From: Pseudomonas botevensis
GTDB lineage: Bacteria > Pseudomonadota > Gammaproteobacteria > Pseudomonadales > Pseudomonadaceae
Direction: 5' to 3'
Length of the DNA stretch: 64,000 nucleotides
Assembly: GCF_019145475.1 (NCBI RefSeq)
Contig: NZ_JAHTKI010000001.1
Location: 496,001 to 560,000, forward strand
The translations under genes and the position numbers were made by a program. The notes under the pieces were generated by a model. That model did no database searches. It had not been told where the DNA came from and saw only the letters and a program-made list of their open reading frames with translations. Below are positions 8,718 through 17,185 of the stretch, piece after piece (position 1 is the stretch's first letter; every line of letters begins with the position of its first letter).

Positions 8718-8743
8718 GCTGAGCCGAATGGCAGGGTGTGGCT

Positions 8744-8846
8744 GATGGCCTCTTCGCGGGCAGGCCCGCCCCACACTGCCTGAGGTGAACACAAACCTTG
8801 TGAGCACCCGAGAACTCCTGTGGCAGCGGGCTTGCCCGCGAAGGCG
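8744..8846. repeat. REP doublet (inverted, REPIN-like)
   Basis: Two divergent copies of the Pseudomonas REP core face each other: TTCGCGGGCAGGCCCGCC near 8752-8769 and GCAGCGGGCTTGCCCGCGAA near 8823-8842. They lie between two convergent genes, a common REP location. Confidence 0.75.
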
Positions 8847-8866
8847 TCCGGACAGGCGCCGAAGAC

Positions 8867-9157
<291 letters not shown>

Positions 9158-9182
9158 TCAATGCGCGCAATTGTGCCGCATT

Positions 9183-9207
9183 GGCGCCCGCAGTGCACGC
9201 GGGCGCC
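9183..9207 (-). terminator. Hairpin downstream of coaD
   Basis: GGCGCCCGC and GCGGGCGCC form a perfect 9-bp GC stem with a 7-nt loop, starting 14 bp after the coaD stop. No U-tract follows on the minus strand, so it may act only as a weak terminator or an mRNA 3' stabiliser. Confidence 0.5.
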
Positions 9208-9220
9208 GTTTGAACGGTCT

Positions 9221-9787
<567 letters not shown>

Positions 9788-9815
9788 CTATAGACGATAG
9801 GAATATTCGGTTTTT

Positions 9816-11411
9816 TCACGGGTTTCTCAACCGTTCGCCGAGAGATGTCGCCAGTTGCGCCGTCAGACCATACACCGACAACTGCGGGTTGGCGCCGATG
9901 CTGGTGGGGAACAGCGAGCCATCGTGAATCGACAGGTTGCGCAACTGATGATGCCGGCCAAGGCTGTCGGTGACCGCGCTTTTCGGGTCTTCGCCCATGG
10001 CGCAACCGCCCATGACATGGGCGCTGCCCAGCCGCGTGCGATACAACTCCAGGCTCAGGCCATCGATCAATGTGCGCGCCTCGGCCAGGCTGTTTACGTA
10101 GCGTGCGTCGGCGTGCATCGGCATCACCGCTTTGGCGCCGCCGGCGAACTGGATTTCTGCCATGACGTGGAAGGCCCGGCGCAATCCGTCCCAGGCATAA
10201 GGCGACACTTGATAGTCGAGCACCGGCGAGCCATCGCCGCGCAACTCGACGCTGCCGCCCTGGCTGTCCTGATGAAAACCGTCACGCAGCAACGCCAGCA
10301 TCGCGTGGGTACGCGGCAAGTCCGCCATGTGTCGGGCGTTCTCCTGACCAAAACCGCCGAGCAGCGTGGCGGCCAGCGCCGGATGCAGCGGCGGCACTTC
10401 GAGTTTGAACGCCATCGGCCCGGTGGTGCCGTCCTTCCATTGGAAATGGTCGGAGTAGATCGACTGCGGCGCCCCGTAAAACGGGTTGATGACCTCGTCG
10501 AAACGCCCGGCGGACATGTTCACCGGATGCAGGAAGGTGCGTTTGCCGAGCCGCTGGTGCGGATCCGGTGCGTCCGAGCGCAACAGCAGCGCCGGGCTGT
10601 TGATGCCGCCACCCGCCAATACGTAATGCCGGGCCTTGACCGTGATGGTGCGGCCGGTCGGTTCGACGCAGCGTTCGTCCATCGCCACGCATTGCAGGCC
10701 GGTGACCTTGTCGCCATTGATGGTGAGTTTTTCCGCGCGGGCCAGGTACAACAGCTCGCCGCCCTTCTCCAGTGTGGCCGGAATGGTGGTGACCATCATC
10801 GATTGCTTGGCATTGGTCGGGCAGCCCATGCCGCAATAGCCCAGGTTCCAGCAGCCGCGCACGTTGCGCGGAATCACGTGCCAGCTGTAGCCGAGCTGTT
10901 CGCAGCCTTTGCGGATCACGTCATTGTTGGCGTTGGGCGGCACCCTCCACGGTGCAATGCCCAGGCGCTGCTCCATTTTTTCGAACCACGGCGCCATCTC
11001 CGCCGGGCTGTGGCCCTTGACGTTGTGCTCTTTGGCCCAGTGTTCGAGGGTTGGCTGCGGTGTGCGGAAACTCGATGTCCAGTTGACCAGCGTGGTGCCG
11101 CCGACCGCCCGGCCCTGCAGGATGGTGATCGCGCCGTCCTTGCTCATGCGGCCGATGCCTTCCTGGTAAAGGCTGCTGTAGGCCTGGTCTTCGAGCAGTT
11201 TGAAATCGCTGCTGGTCTTGAGCGGGCCTTCTTCGATCAGCAGCACTTTGTAGCCGGCGGCGCTGAGGATTTCCGCCGTGGTGCCGCCACCGGCGCCGCT
11301 GCCGATGATCGCGACATCGGCTTCCAAGGTCAGGTCATCGGTCAGTTGCGCGCCGTTGTAGGTTTTCCAGCCACGGGCGAGGCCTTCGCGGAACGGGTCG
11401 GGTACGGGCAT
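9816..11411 (-). CDS. GMC-family FAD oxidoreductase
   Basis: A 531-residue glucose-methanol-choline type alcohol dehydrogenase/oxidase. It has the FAD dinucleotide-binding motif ADVAIIGSGAGGGTTAEIL (~32-50), a cysteine-rich stretch GCWNLGYCGMGCPTNAKQS found in the long-chain alcohol oxidase-like branch, and the C-terminal catalytic region with H in SAHVMGGCAMG and N in SIGANPQ. No signal peptide is visible. The next gene upstream encodes a Tat-signal protein that may act as a small subunit, and an aldehyde dehydrogenase gene follows in the same direction further upstream, which suggests two-step alcohol-to-acid oxidation. Substrate unknown. Confidence 0.9.
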   Translation of the reverse strand: MPVPDPFREGLARGWKTYNGAQLTDDLTLEADVAIIGSGAGGGTTAEILSAAGYKVLLIEEGPLKTSSDFKLLEDQAYSSLYQEGIGRMSKDGAITILQGRAVGGTTLVNWTSSFRTPQPTLEHWAKEHNVKGHSPAEMAPWFEKMEQRLGIAPWRVPPNANNDVIRKGCEQLGYSWHVIPRNVRGCWNLGYCGMGCPTNAKQSMMVTTIPATLEKGGELLYLARAEKLTINGDKVTGLQCVAMDERCVEPTGRTITVKARHYVLAGGGINSPALLLRSDAPDPHQRLGKRTFLHPVNMSAGRFDEVINPFYGAPQSIYSDHFQWKDGTTGPMAFKLEVPPLHPALAATLLGGFGQENARHMADLPRTHAMLALLRDGFHQDSQGGSVELRGDGSPVLDYQVSPYAWDGLRRAFHVMAEIQFAGGAKAVMPMHADARYVNSLAEARTLIDGLSLELYRTRLGSAHVMGGCAMGEDPKSAVTDSLGRHHQLRNLSIHDGSLFPTSIGANPQLSVYGLTAQLATSLGERLRNP

Positions 11412-11459
11412 CTATCAGGTTCTCTTTATTATTCTGGATGCGGTGGTGCGGCGGCTGCG

Positions 11460-11485
11460 GCCTGCGTGGGCAAGCCCGCTCCCAC
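11460..11485. repeat. Single REP element
   Basis: GTGGGCAAGCCCGCTCCCAC matches the REP core also seen in the 31.2 kb and 48.5 kb doublets. It lies in the 82-bp gap between the Tat-signal gene and the GMC gene, inside the probable operon. Confidence 0.7.
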
Positions 11486-11493
11486 ATTGGGTT

Positions 11494-12039
11494 TCAGACA
11501 GTGGGCGGACCGGGGTAACCGCAGTGCGCCCAGGATTCGGCGCGGGTGTACCAGGCCATCATCACCATTTGTTGCAGGGAGCTGTGGCCCATGCGCAACA
11601 AACTCAGCGAGCTGTTTTCCCAACGTTCGAGGAAGTGGCGCATCGCTTCGGGACTGGCGTTTTCCCAACTGCCCCAGATCCCCGTCAGCGGCCCGCGCGT
11701 CACGGCCAGGCCCAGCACGTCGAACAATTGTCGGGTGAGCTTGAGCATTTCCGGCGACAGATGATCGAGGCTGGCATCCAGCGATTTGAGCGTGCCGTCG
11801 ATGGCGGCGGGCATCGTCTCGACGGCCACGGCGCCGTCGAGCATCACCGGAATCAGTGCGCGCAGAAACAGCAGGTCACCGTTGCGCAGCGCGGCAAAAC
11901 CATTCGCCGGAACGCTCGACGAACAGCCACTGAGGCTGGCGCCAACGCCGGCGGTGGCAAGGAATGCCGTGGCGCCGAGGCTGAATTTCAGCAGGCCCCG
12001 ACGCGACAGGGCGGGTGTTTCGGTCAGGCTTGGGTGCAT
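11494..12039 (-). CDS. Tat-signal lipoprotein-like protein, possible GMC partner subunit
   Basis: A 181-residue protein whose N-terminus carries a twin-arginine signal (SRRGLLKFSLGA, ~12-23) followed by a hydrophobic stretch and a lipobox-like LSGC (~37-40), so it is probably exported folded and perhaps lipid-anchored. The rest is helical, with no cofactor motif. The arrangement resembles small subunits of membrane-associated GMC dehydrogenases (gluconate 2-dehydrogenase subunit 3-like), which would let the signal-less GMC protein hitch-hike through Tat. This is inference from order and signal type. It lies 24 bp after calB. Confidence 0.8.
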   Translation of the reverse strand: MHPSLTETPALSRRGLLKFSLGATAFLATAGVGASLSGCSSSVPANGFAALRNGDLLFLRALIPVMLDGAVAVETMPAAIDGTLKSLDASLDHLSPEMLKLTRQLFDVLGLAVTRGPLTGIWGSWENASPEAMRHFLERWENSSLSLLRMGHSSLQQMVMMAWYTRAESWAHCGYPGPPTV

Positions 12040-12063
12040 TGTTGTTATTACCCGGCGGTGACG

Positions 12064-13494
12064 TTAGCGAATGAACAGCTTCTGGATCAGTTTCTGGATG
12101 GATTTTCCGTACGGCGGATAAATCAGCCGGGCCGCGTTGAAGCGCTGTTTCACCAGTACGCCTTTGGCCTTGCTGAACGTCAGGAAGCCCTCGTGGCCGT
12201 GGTAGTGGCCCATGCCCGAAGGGCCGACGCCGCCAAACGGCATATCATCCTGGGCGACGTGCAACAGGGTGTCGTTGAGGCATACACCGCCGGAATGGGT
12301 TTCGTGCAGCACGCGGTTCTGTTCGCGTTTGTCGTAGCCAAAGTAGTAAAGAGCCAGAGGACGTGGCCGCTGATTGATGTAAGCAAATGCCTGGTCCAGG
12401 TCCTGATACGGCACGATCGGCAGCAACGGGCCGAAGATCTCGTCCTGCATCACCGTCATCTCATCGCTGACATTCAACAGCAGGCTGTGGGGCATGCGTC
12501 GGCCCTGGCCTTGATCGAACAGCGGGATCAGCAGCGCGCCCTTGAGGGTGGCGTCGCTGAGGTAATCGTTGAGCCGCGCGAGCTGACGTTCGTTGATGAT
12601 CGCGGTGTAGTCCGGGTTGTCGGCGAGTGTCGGATAAAAGCCGCGCACCGCCTGGCGATAGGCTTCGACGAAACCGCCGACCCGGTCTTCCGGCACCAGC
12701 ACGTAGTCGGGGGCGACGCAGGTCTGCCCGGCATTGAGGGTTTTGCCGAAGGCGATGCGTTCGGCGGCGTCCTTCAGCGGCACGTCGCGGGAGACGATGG
12801 CCGGGGATTTGCCGCCCAGCTCCAGAGTCACCGGCGTGAGGTTTTCCGCTGCGGCGCGCATCACGTGCTTGCCGATGCTGGTGGCGCCGGTGAACAGCAG
12901 GTGATCGAAGCGCAGGCGGGAAAACGCCACGCCGATATCCGCTTCGCCAAGCACCACGCAGACCAGGTCCTCAGGGAAGATCCGTGCGAGCAATTCCTTG
13001 AGCAGCAAGCCGGTGGCCGGGGTCGATTCGCTGAGCTTGAGCATCACCCGGTTGCCCGCCGAGAGCGCGCCCACCAGCGGGCCGATCGCCAGAAACAGCG
13101 GGTAGTTCCACGGCACGATGACCCCGACCACGCCCAGCGGTTGGTACACCACTTTTGCCGACGCCGGCTGAAAGGCGATGCCGACTTTGCGCCGCGACGG
13201 CTTCATCCATTGCTTGATGTGGCGGCTGGCGTAGTGAATGCCGTGCAGGCTCGGCATCAGTTCGGCGAGCAGCGTTTCATCGGCGCTGCGGTGGCTGAAA
13301 TCGGAGCTGATGGCGTCGATCAGGGCCTGCCGTTCGTTGCTCAGCACATCGCGCAGGGCCTTGAGCCATTGCTGACGCTGGGCGGCGGGCGGCATCGGGT
13401 TGGCGGCGTAAGCGGCCCGCTGCGCTTCGAACAGCCGGTTGAGCTCTTCCAGCGGCTGTTGCAGCGTTTGCAGGTAGGCAATATCGGCGGTCAT
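12064..13494 (-). CDS. calB: Coniferyl aldehyde dehydrogenase-like NAD(P)+ aldehyde dehydrogenase
   Basis: A 476-residue class 3-like aldehyde dehydrogenase. It has the active-site glutamate in TLELGGKSP (~E214-220 region), the catalytic cysteine in NAGQTCVAPDYVLV and the cofactor-loop VVGVIVPWNYP. The C-terminal hydrophobic and basic tail (YPPYGKSIQKLIQKLFIR) is typical of the CalB subgroup and could associate with membrane. CalB in Pseudomonas oxidises coniferyl aldehyde to ferulate, but many homologues act on medium- and long-chain aldehydes, and the GMC neighbour favours a general alcohol pathway. Start supported by GGAG 8 bp upstream. Confidence 0.85.
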   Translation of the reverse strand: MTADIAYLQTLQQPLEELNRLFEAQRAAYAANPMPPAAQRQQWLKALRDVLSNERQALIDAISSDFSHRSADETLLAELMPSLHGIHYASRHIKQWMKPSRRKVGIAFQPASAKVVYQPLGVVGVIVPWNYPLFLAIGPLVGALSAGNRVMLKLSESTPATGLLLKELLARIFPEDLVCVVLGEADIGVAFSRLRFDHLLFTGATSIGKHVMRAAAENLTPVTLELGGKSPAIVSRDVPLKDAAERIAFGKTLNAGQTCVAPDYVLVPEDRVGGFVEAYRQAVRGFYPTLADNPDYTAIINERQLARLNDYLSDATLKGALLIPLFDQGQGRRMPHSLLLNVSDEMTVMQDEIFGPLLPIVPYQDLDQAFAYINQRPRPLALYYFGYDKREQNRVLHETHSGGVCLNDTLLHVAQDDMPFGGVGPSGMGHYHGHEGFLTFSKAKGVLVKQRFNAARLIYPPYGKSIQKLIQKLFIR

Positions 13495-13529
13495 CGTCGG
13501 CTCCGGATTTGTTGTTGTGAGGAACTTTT

Positions 13530-13545
13530 TAGAGTCTATGCTCTA
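13530..13545. promoter_or_regulatory. Candidate operator between calB and the TetR gene
   Basis: TAGAG-TCTATG-CTCTA is a perfect 5-bp inverted repeat with a 6-bp spacer, in the 146-bp divergent gap, 36 bp upstream of calB. It is the obvious candidate binding site for the adjacent TetR-family regulator. Confidence 0.4.
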
Positions 13546-13640
13546 TAAAGTCAAATGACTTCCTTGTGCGTGATGGTTTTATCCCGTTCCGGATAGGTCG
13601 TAAGATGCCCGTCAACGCACTCTGAATTAAAGCTCAAGCC

Positions 13641-14312
13641 ATGGCCCCACGAATAAAAACCAGCGAGCGCATCGTGCAGAACAGCCTTGAGCTGTTCAAT
13701 CAGCAGGGCGAGCGCAGCATCAGCACCAATCACATCGCCGCCCATATGGAGATTTCTCCGGGCAATCTGTACTACCACTTCCCCAACAAGCAGGCGATCA
13801 TCGCCGTGCTGTTCAGTGAGTACGAAAGCCTGGTCGACAGCTTCCTGCGTCCGCCCCAGGGTCGCGCCGCGACGGTCGAGGACAAGCGTTTCTATCTCAA
13901 GGAACTGCTGTCGGCGATGTGGCGCTACCGCTTTCTGCACCGCGACCTCGAACACCTGCTCGACAGCGATCCGGATCTGGCCGGGCGCTACCGGCGCTTT
14001 TCCCAGCGCTGCGTGATCCAGGGCGCGGCGATCTACGATGGCTTCGTCGCGGCCGGGATCCTGAAGATGGACCGGGTGCAGATCGAGTCCCTGACTCTCA
14101 ACGCGTGGATCATCCTCACCTCCTGGGTGCGCTTTCTGTGCACGACCCGGGAAAACTCCAACCACCTCAGCGAGCAAGCCATCAAGCGTGGCGTGTATCA
14201 GGTGCTGGTGCTGGAGGCGGGATTCGTCACCGACGAGGCCCGCGATGCGGTCAACGCATTGTTCGAGGAGTTCTACGTACCGCTGGCCCAGGCGCTCGAA
14301 GAAAAGCCGTAA
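13641..14312 (+). CDS. TetR-family transcriptional regulator
   Basis: A 223-residue regulator with an N-terminal helix-turn-helix at ~10-55 (SERIVQNSLELFNQQGERSI, then ISPGNLYYHFPNKQAI) and a helical C-terminal ligand domain without assigned ligand. It is transcribed away from calB, so it probably controls the calB-Tat-GMC operon and itself. The rhodanese gene starts 28 bp downstream on the same strand and may be co-transcribed. Confidence 0.92.
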   Translation: MAPRIKTSERIVQNSLELFNQQGERSISTNHIAAHMEISPGNLYYHFPNKQAIIAVLFSEYESLVDSFLRPPQGRAATVEDKRFYLKELLSAMWRYRFLHRDLEHLLDSDPDLAGRYRRFSQRCVIQGAAIYDGFVAAGILKMDRVQIESLTLNAWIILTSWVRFLCTTRENSNHLSEQAIKRGVYQVLVLEAGFVTDEARDAVNALFEEFYVPLAQALEEKP

Positions 14313-14340
14313 TCCCTTTCCCTCTCAGGAGTCGTCCGTT

Positions 14341-15195
14341 ATGCCGATTGCGCAACTGATCAGCCCGCAGGCGCTGCATGCCCGCCAGGAACAACCGGGG
14401 CTGGTGATTCTCGATTGCCGTTTTGCCCTCGAAGATCCGGACTACGGTCAGCGCAGCTACGCCGAGGGTCATATCGCCGGGGCGAGCTTCGCGGATCTGG
14501 AGCGTGACCTCAGCGGCCCGGTGATCAAGGGCGTGACCGGGCGTCATCCACTGCCGGAGCCGGCGGCACTGATCGAGCGCCTGCAAGCCTTTGGCATCAA
14601 TGACGACAGCGAGGTGGTGCTGTATGACGACGGTCCCGGTGCCTACGCGGCGCGGGCCTGGTGGTTGCTGGCGTGGCTGGGCAAGCGTGACGGCGTGTTC
14701 ATTCTCGATGGCGGGCTCAAGGCCTGGCACGCGGCGGGCCTGCCACTGAGCCTGGACCCGCCGGTCGCCCATCGCGGCAACTTCAACGGTCAGCCGGACA
14801 TGCGCCTGTTGCTCAGCGCCGAGCAACTGCAAAAACGTCTCGGCCAGCCAACCCTGACCCTGCTCGATGCCCGCGCCTTGCCGCGCTTCAAGGGTGAAGT
14901 GGAACCGATCGACCCGATCGCCGGGCACATCCCCGGCGCGCAATGCGCAGCGTTCACCGACAACCTGGGCAGCGACGGTCGTTTCCTGACGGCCGATCAG
15001 CTCAAGCAGCGCTTTGCCGCGAAACTCGACGGGCGTTTGCCGACGGACCTGGTGGCGTATTGCGGCTCCGGGGTGACGGCCTGTCACAACCTGTTCGCCC
15101 TGTGCCTGGCGGGTTATCCGCTGGCGGCGTTGTATGCCGGGTCATGGAGCGAGTGGATCAACGAGCCTGGCCGAGGCATCGCCACCGGCGAATAA
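14341..15195 (+). CDS. sseA: Thiosulfate/3-mercaptopyruvate sulfurtransferase (rhodanese)
   Basis: A 284-residue tandem-rhodanese protein. The inactive N-terminal domain (~5-135) has LVILDCRFAL and DGGLKAWHAAG; the C-terminal domain has LLDARALPRFKGEVEP and the active-site loop CGSGVT, which favours mercaptopyruvate sulfurtransferase activity (thiosulfate enzymes usually have CRxGxR/T). A longer frame starts in the TetR gene at 14188; the ATG at 14341 after TCAGGAG gives the standard N-terminus. Confidence 0.88.
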   Translation: MPIAQLISPQALHARQEQPGLVILDCRFALEDPDYGQRSYAEGHIAGASFADLERDLSGPVIKGVTGRHPLPEPAALIERLQAFGINDDSEVVLYDDGPGAYAARAWWLLAWLGKRDGVFILDGGLKAWHAAGLPLSLDPPVAHRGNFNGQPDMRLLLSAEQLQKRLGQPTLTLLDARALPRFKGEVEPIDPIAGHIPGAQCAAFTDNLGSDGRFLTADQLKQRFAAKLDGRLPTDLVAYCGSGVTACHNLFALCLAGYPLAALYAGSWSEWINEPGRGIATGE

Positions 15196-15214
15196 TCCTC
15201 GCCATTGCTCTTCT

Positions 15215-15240
15215 GCGGGAGGGAGCTGGCTTCCTCCCGC
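15215..15240. terminator. Convergent terminator between sseA and the AraC gene
   Basis: GCGGGAGGGAGC and GCTTCCTCCCGC pair over 12 positions (one G-T) with a 2-nt centre, between two convergent stops at 15195 and 15250. No long U-tract, but position and stability fit a shared terminator. Confidence 0.6.
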
Positions 15241-15249
15241 AACGAGCTT

Positions 15250-16095
15250 TCAGCGCTCTCGGGCTTCGGGCAATTGCCGGGCGCTGCGATACGCCGCCGG
15301 CCCCACGCCGTAGACCTGCTTGAACTGCCGGCTCAAATGGCTCTGGTCGGCAAATCCCAATTGCGTGGCGACTTCCACCGGCAGGCAACCGCTCTGCAAC
15401 AGCCCGCGAGCGCAGGCGATGCGTTGCTGCATCAGCCAGGTGTGCGGCGGCATGCCGGTGGCGCGGCGGAACACCCGGGCGAAGTGGAACGGCGACAGGT
15501 TCACCGCCGCCGCCAGTTCCTCCAGCGACGGTGGCGCCGCCAGTTGCGCATTCAGCAATTCCTTGGCCATGGCCACCGCCCGATGCTCCTTGCCCGGTTG
15601 GCCAGCGATCTCCACCGCCGCGTGACGCTGCAACAGCAGCATCATCATTTCGCGCCAGACCGTCTGCTGCTGTAACGCGGTGGCCGGACTTTCCAGCAAA
15701 CGATGCAACTGACAGAAACCATTGACCAGATCCGGATCGCGATACAGCGTCGCGCCGAAGGCCGGCATGGGCGCCGTGGGCAGGTCCAGTTCTTCCAACA
15801 GGCCGACGATTTGCCCGGTGTCGGGATAAAACGCCCGGTACAGCCAGCCGTCTTCGGTGCCTTTGTGGCCGTTGTGCACTTCGTCCGGATTGATCAGCAC
15901 CAGCGTGCCGCTGCCGGCCAGGTGTTCGGCGCCGCGATAGCGGTAGCGCTGGGCGCCGGCCATGATCATGCCGATCACGTAGCCGTCATGGACATGCGGG
16001 GCAAAGCGATGCTCGATGTAGCGCGCGGTCAATAACTCGACCCCGGCCAGCGGCGCGGCCTGCCAGAAACGGATCGATTCGCCCTGTTCGTTCAT
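15250..16095 (-). CDS. AraC-family transcriptional regulator
   Basis: A 281-residue regulator with an N-terminal cupin-like sensing domain (HRFAPHVHDGYVIG; LINPDEVHNGHKG) and a C-terminal double helix-turn-helix (~185-275; SLEELAAAVNLSPFHFARVFRR, then VATQLGFADQSHLSRQFKQ). The ATG at 16095 is used because it lies 4 bp after the yheT stop and gives the usual N-terminus; the longer frame to 16269 runs inside yheT. Ligand and targets are unknown. Confidence 0.9.
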   Translation of the reverse strand: MNEQGESIRFWQAAPLAGVELLTARYIEHRFAPHVHDGYVIGMIMAGAQRYRYRGAEHLAGSGTLVLINPDEVHNGHKGTEDGWLYRAFYPDTGQIVGLLEELDLPTAPMPAFGATLYRDPDLVNGFCQLHRLLESPATALQQQTVWREMMMLLLQRHAAVEIAGQPGKEHRAVAMAKELLNAQLAAPPSLEELAAAVNLSPFHFARVFRRATGMPPHTWLMQQRIACARGLLQSGCLPVEVATQLGFADQSHLSRQFKQVYGVGPAAYRSARQLPEARER

Positions 16096-16099
16096 CGAC

Positions 16100-17122
16100 T
16101 CACCCACGCCCGGCGCTGGCGAGCCATTGCGGAATGCGCCGCTCCAGGTAGTAACCCGGCGTGCGGAACGAGCCGTCGACGAAGCCGACATGCCCGCCCC
16201 GGGCCTGCAATTCGAACTCGGTCGAGGTCGACAGCTCGCTGGCTTGCGGCAGACTGTGGGGGAACACAAACGGATCGTCCGCCGCCTGAATGATCAGGGT
16301 CGGGGTGCGTATTTCGCCGAGAAAGTAACGGCTCGAGGCGCGGCGATAGTAATCCTCGGCATCGACGAAACCATTCAGCGGCGCGGTCACCCGGCCATCG
16401 AAGTCCCAGAAGGTGCGCATGTTTTCCAGCGAGCCGAGGGCTGCCAGCGCCGCCAGGCCATCCTCGCGTCCGTCATGCTGGAACTGACGTTGTTTGTTCT
16501 TGATGTAGGCCAGCATCTCGCGCATGAAGTGCGCCTGATAGACCCTGGAAAATCCCTGGCCGATGCGGTCGGCGCACTGATCCAGACGAAACGGCACCGA
16601 GACCGCCACCGCGCCGAGCACACCGCTGGTGCTGCCGGTTTCCCCCAGATGCTTGAGCAGCACGTTGCCGCCGAGGGAGTAGCCGACCGCATACAGCGGC
16701 GCCAGTGGCCGCTTGGCGCGCAGGTGCTTGATGGTTTCGGCGAGGTCTTCGCTGGCGCCGGAGTGGTAGCTGCGTGGCAACAGGTTCGGCTCGCCCGAGC
16801 AGCCGCGCCAGTTCAACGCGACACTGGCCCAGCCTTGCGCCGCCAGCGCGGCCTGGATGCCGGCGACATAAGGCGAATTGGAGGAACCGGTCAGCCCGTG
16901 CAGCACCAGCACCAGAGGTGCGTCGGCGCTGTGCGGGCCATGCCAGTCGAGATCGAGGAAATCGCCATCGTCGAGCCACAGGCGTTCGCGCTCGCGCTCC
17001 AGATGCACGGTCTTGCGCCACAGAGGCCCCCACAAGGTTTGCAGGTGAGGATTGCCGAGGCCGAAGGCGGGGGTGAAACGAAAGCCGGATTCGGTGGAAG
17101 GCAAAGGTGCGCGCACGGTCAA
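16100..17122 (-). CDS. yheT: YheT-family alpha/beta hydrolase
   Basis: A 340-residue predicted serine hydrolase. It shows PHLQTLWGPLWR near the N-terminus (a hallmark of the YheT/ABHD1-3 group), the oxyanion-side LVLHGLTGSSNSPYV, the nucleophile elbow GYSLGGN (S~148), an acid in ADDPFV and the catalytic His in GGHVGFV. The physiological substrate is not established. It is co-directional with the AraC gene, 4 bp apart, so probably co-transcribed. Confidence 0.88.
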   Translation of the reverse strand: MTVRAPLPSTESGFRFTPAFGLGNPHLQTLWGPLWRKTVHLERERERLWLDDGDFLDLDWHGPHSADAPLVLVLHGLTGSSNSPYVAGIQAALAAQGWASVALNWRGCSGEPNLLPRSYHSGASEDLAETIKHLRAKRPLAPLYAVGYSLGGNVLLKHLGETGSTSGVLGAVAVSVPFRLDQCADRIGQGFSRVYQAHFMREMLAYIKNKQRQFQHDGREDGLAALAALGSLENMRTFWDFDGRVTAPLNGFVDAEDYYRRASSRYFLGEIRTPTLIIQAADDPFVFPHSLPQASELSTSTEFELQARGGHVGFVDGSFRTPGYYLERRIPQWLASAGRG

Positions 17123-17185
17123 TCTCGAAAAGGGTTATGCAGGCAGCGGCAACGCGAAGTGGCGGCTGCGACGGTCAAGGAAAGC

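Noticed and set aside
13551..14177. 208-residue minus-strand frame opposite the TetR gene
   Set aside because: Shadow; the plus strand carries a clear TetR helix-turn-helix.
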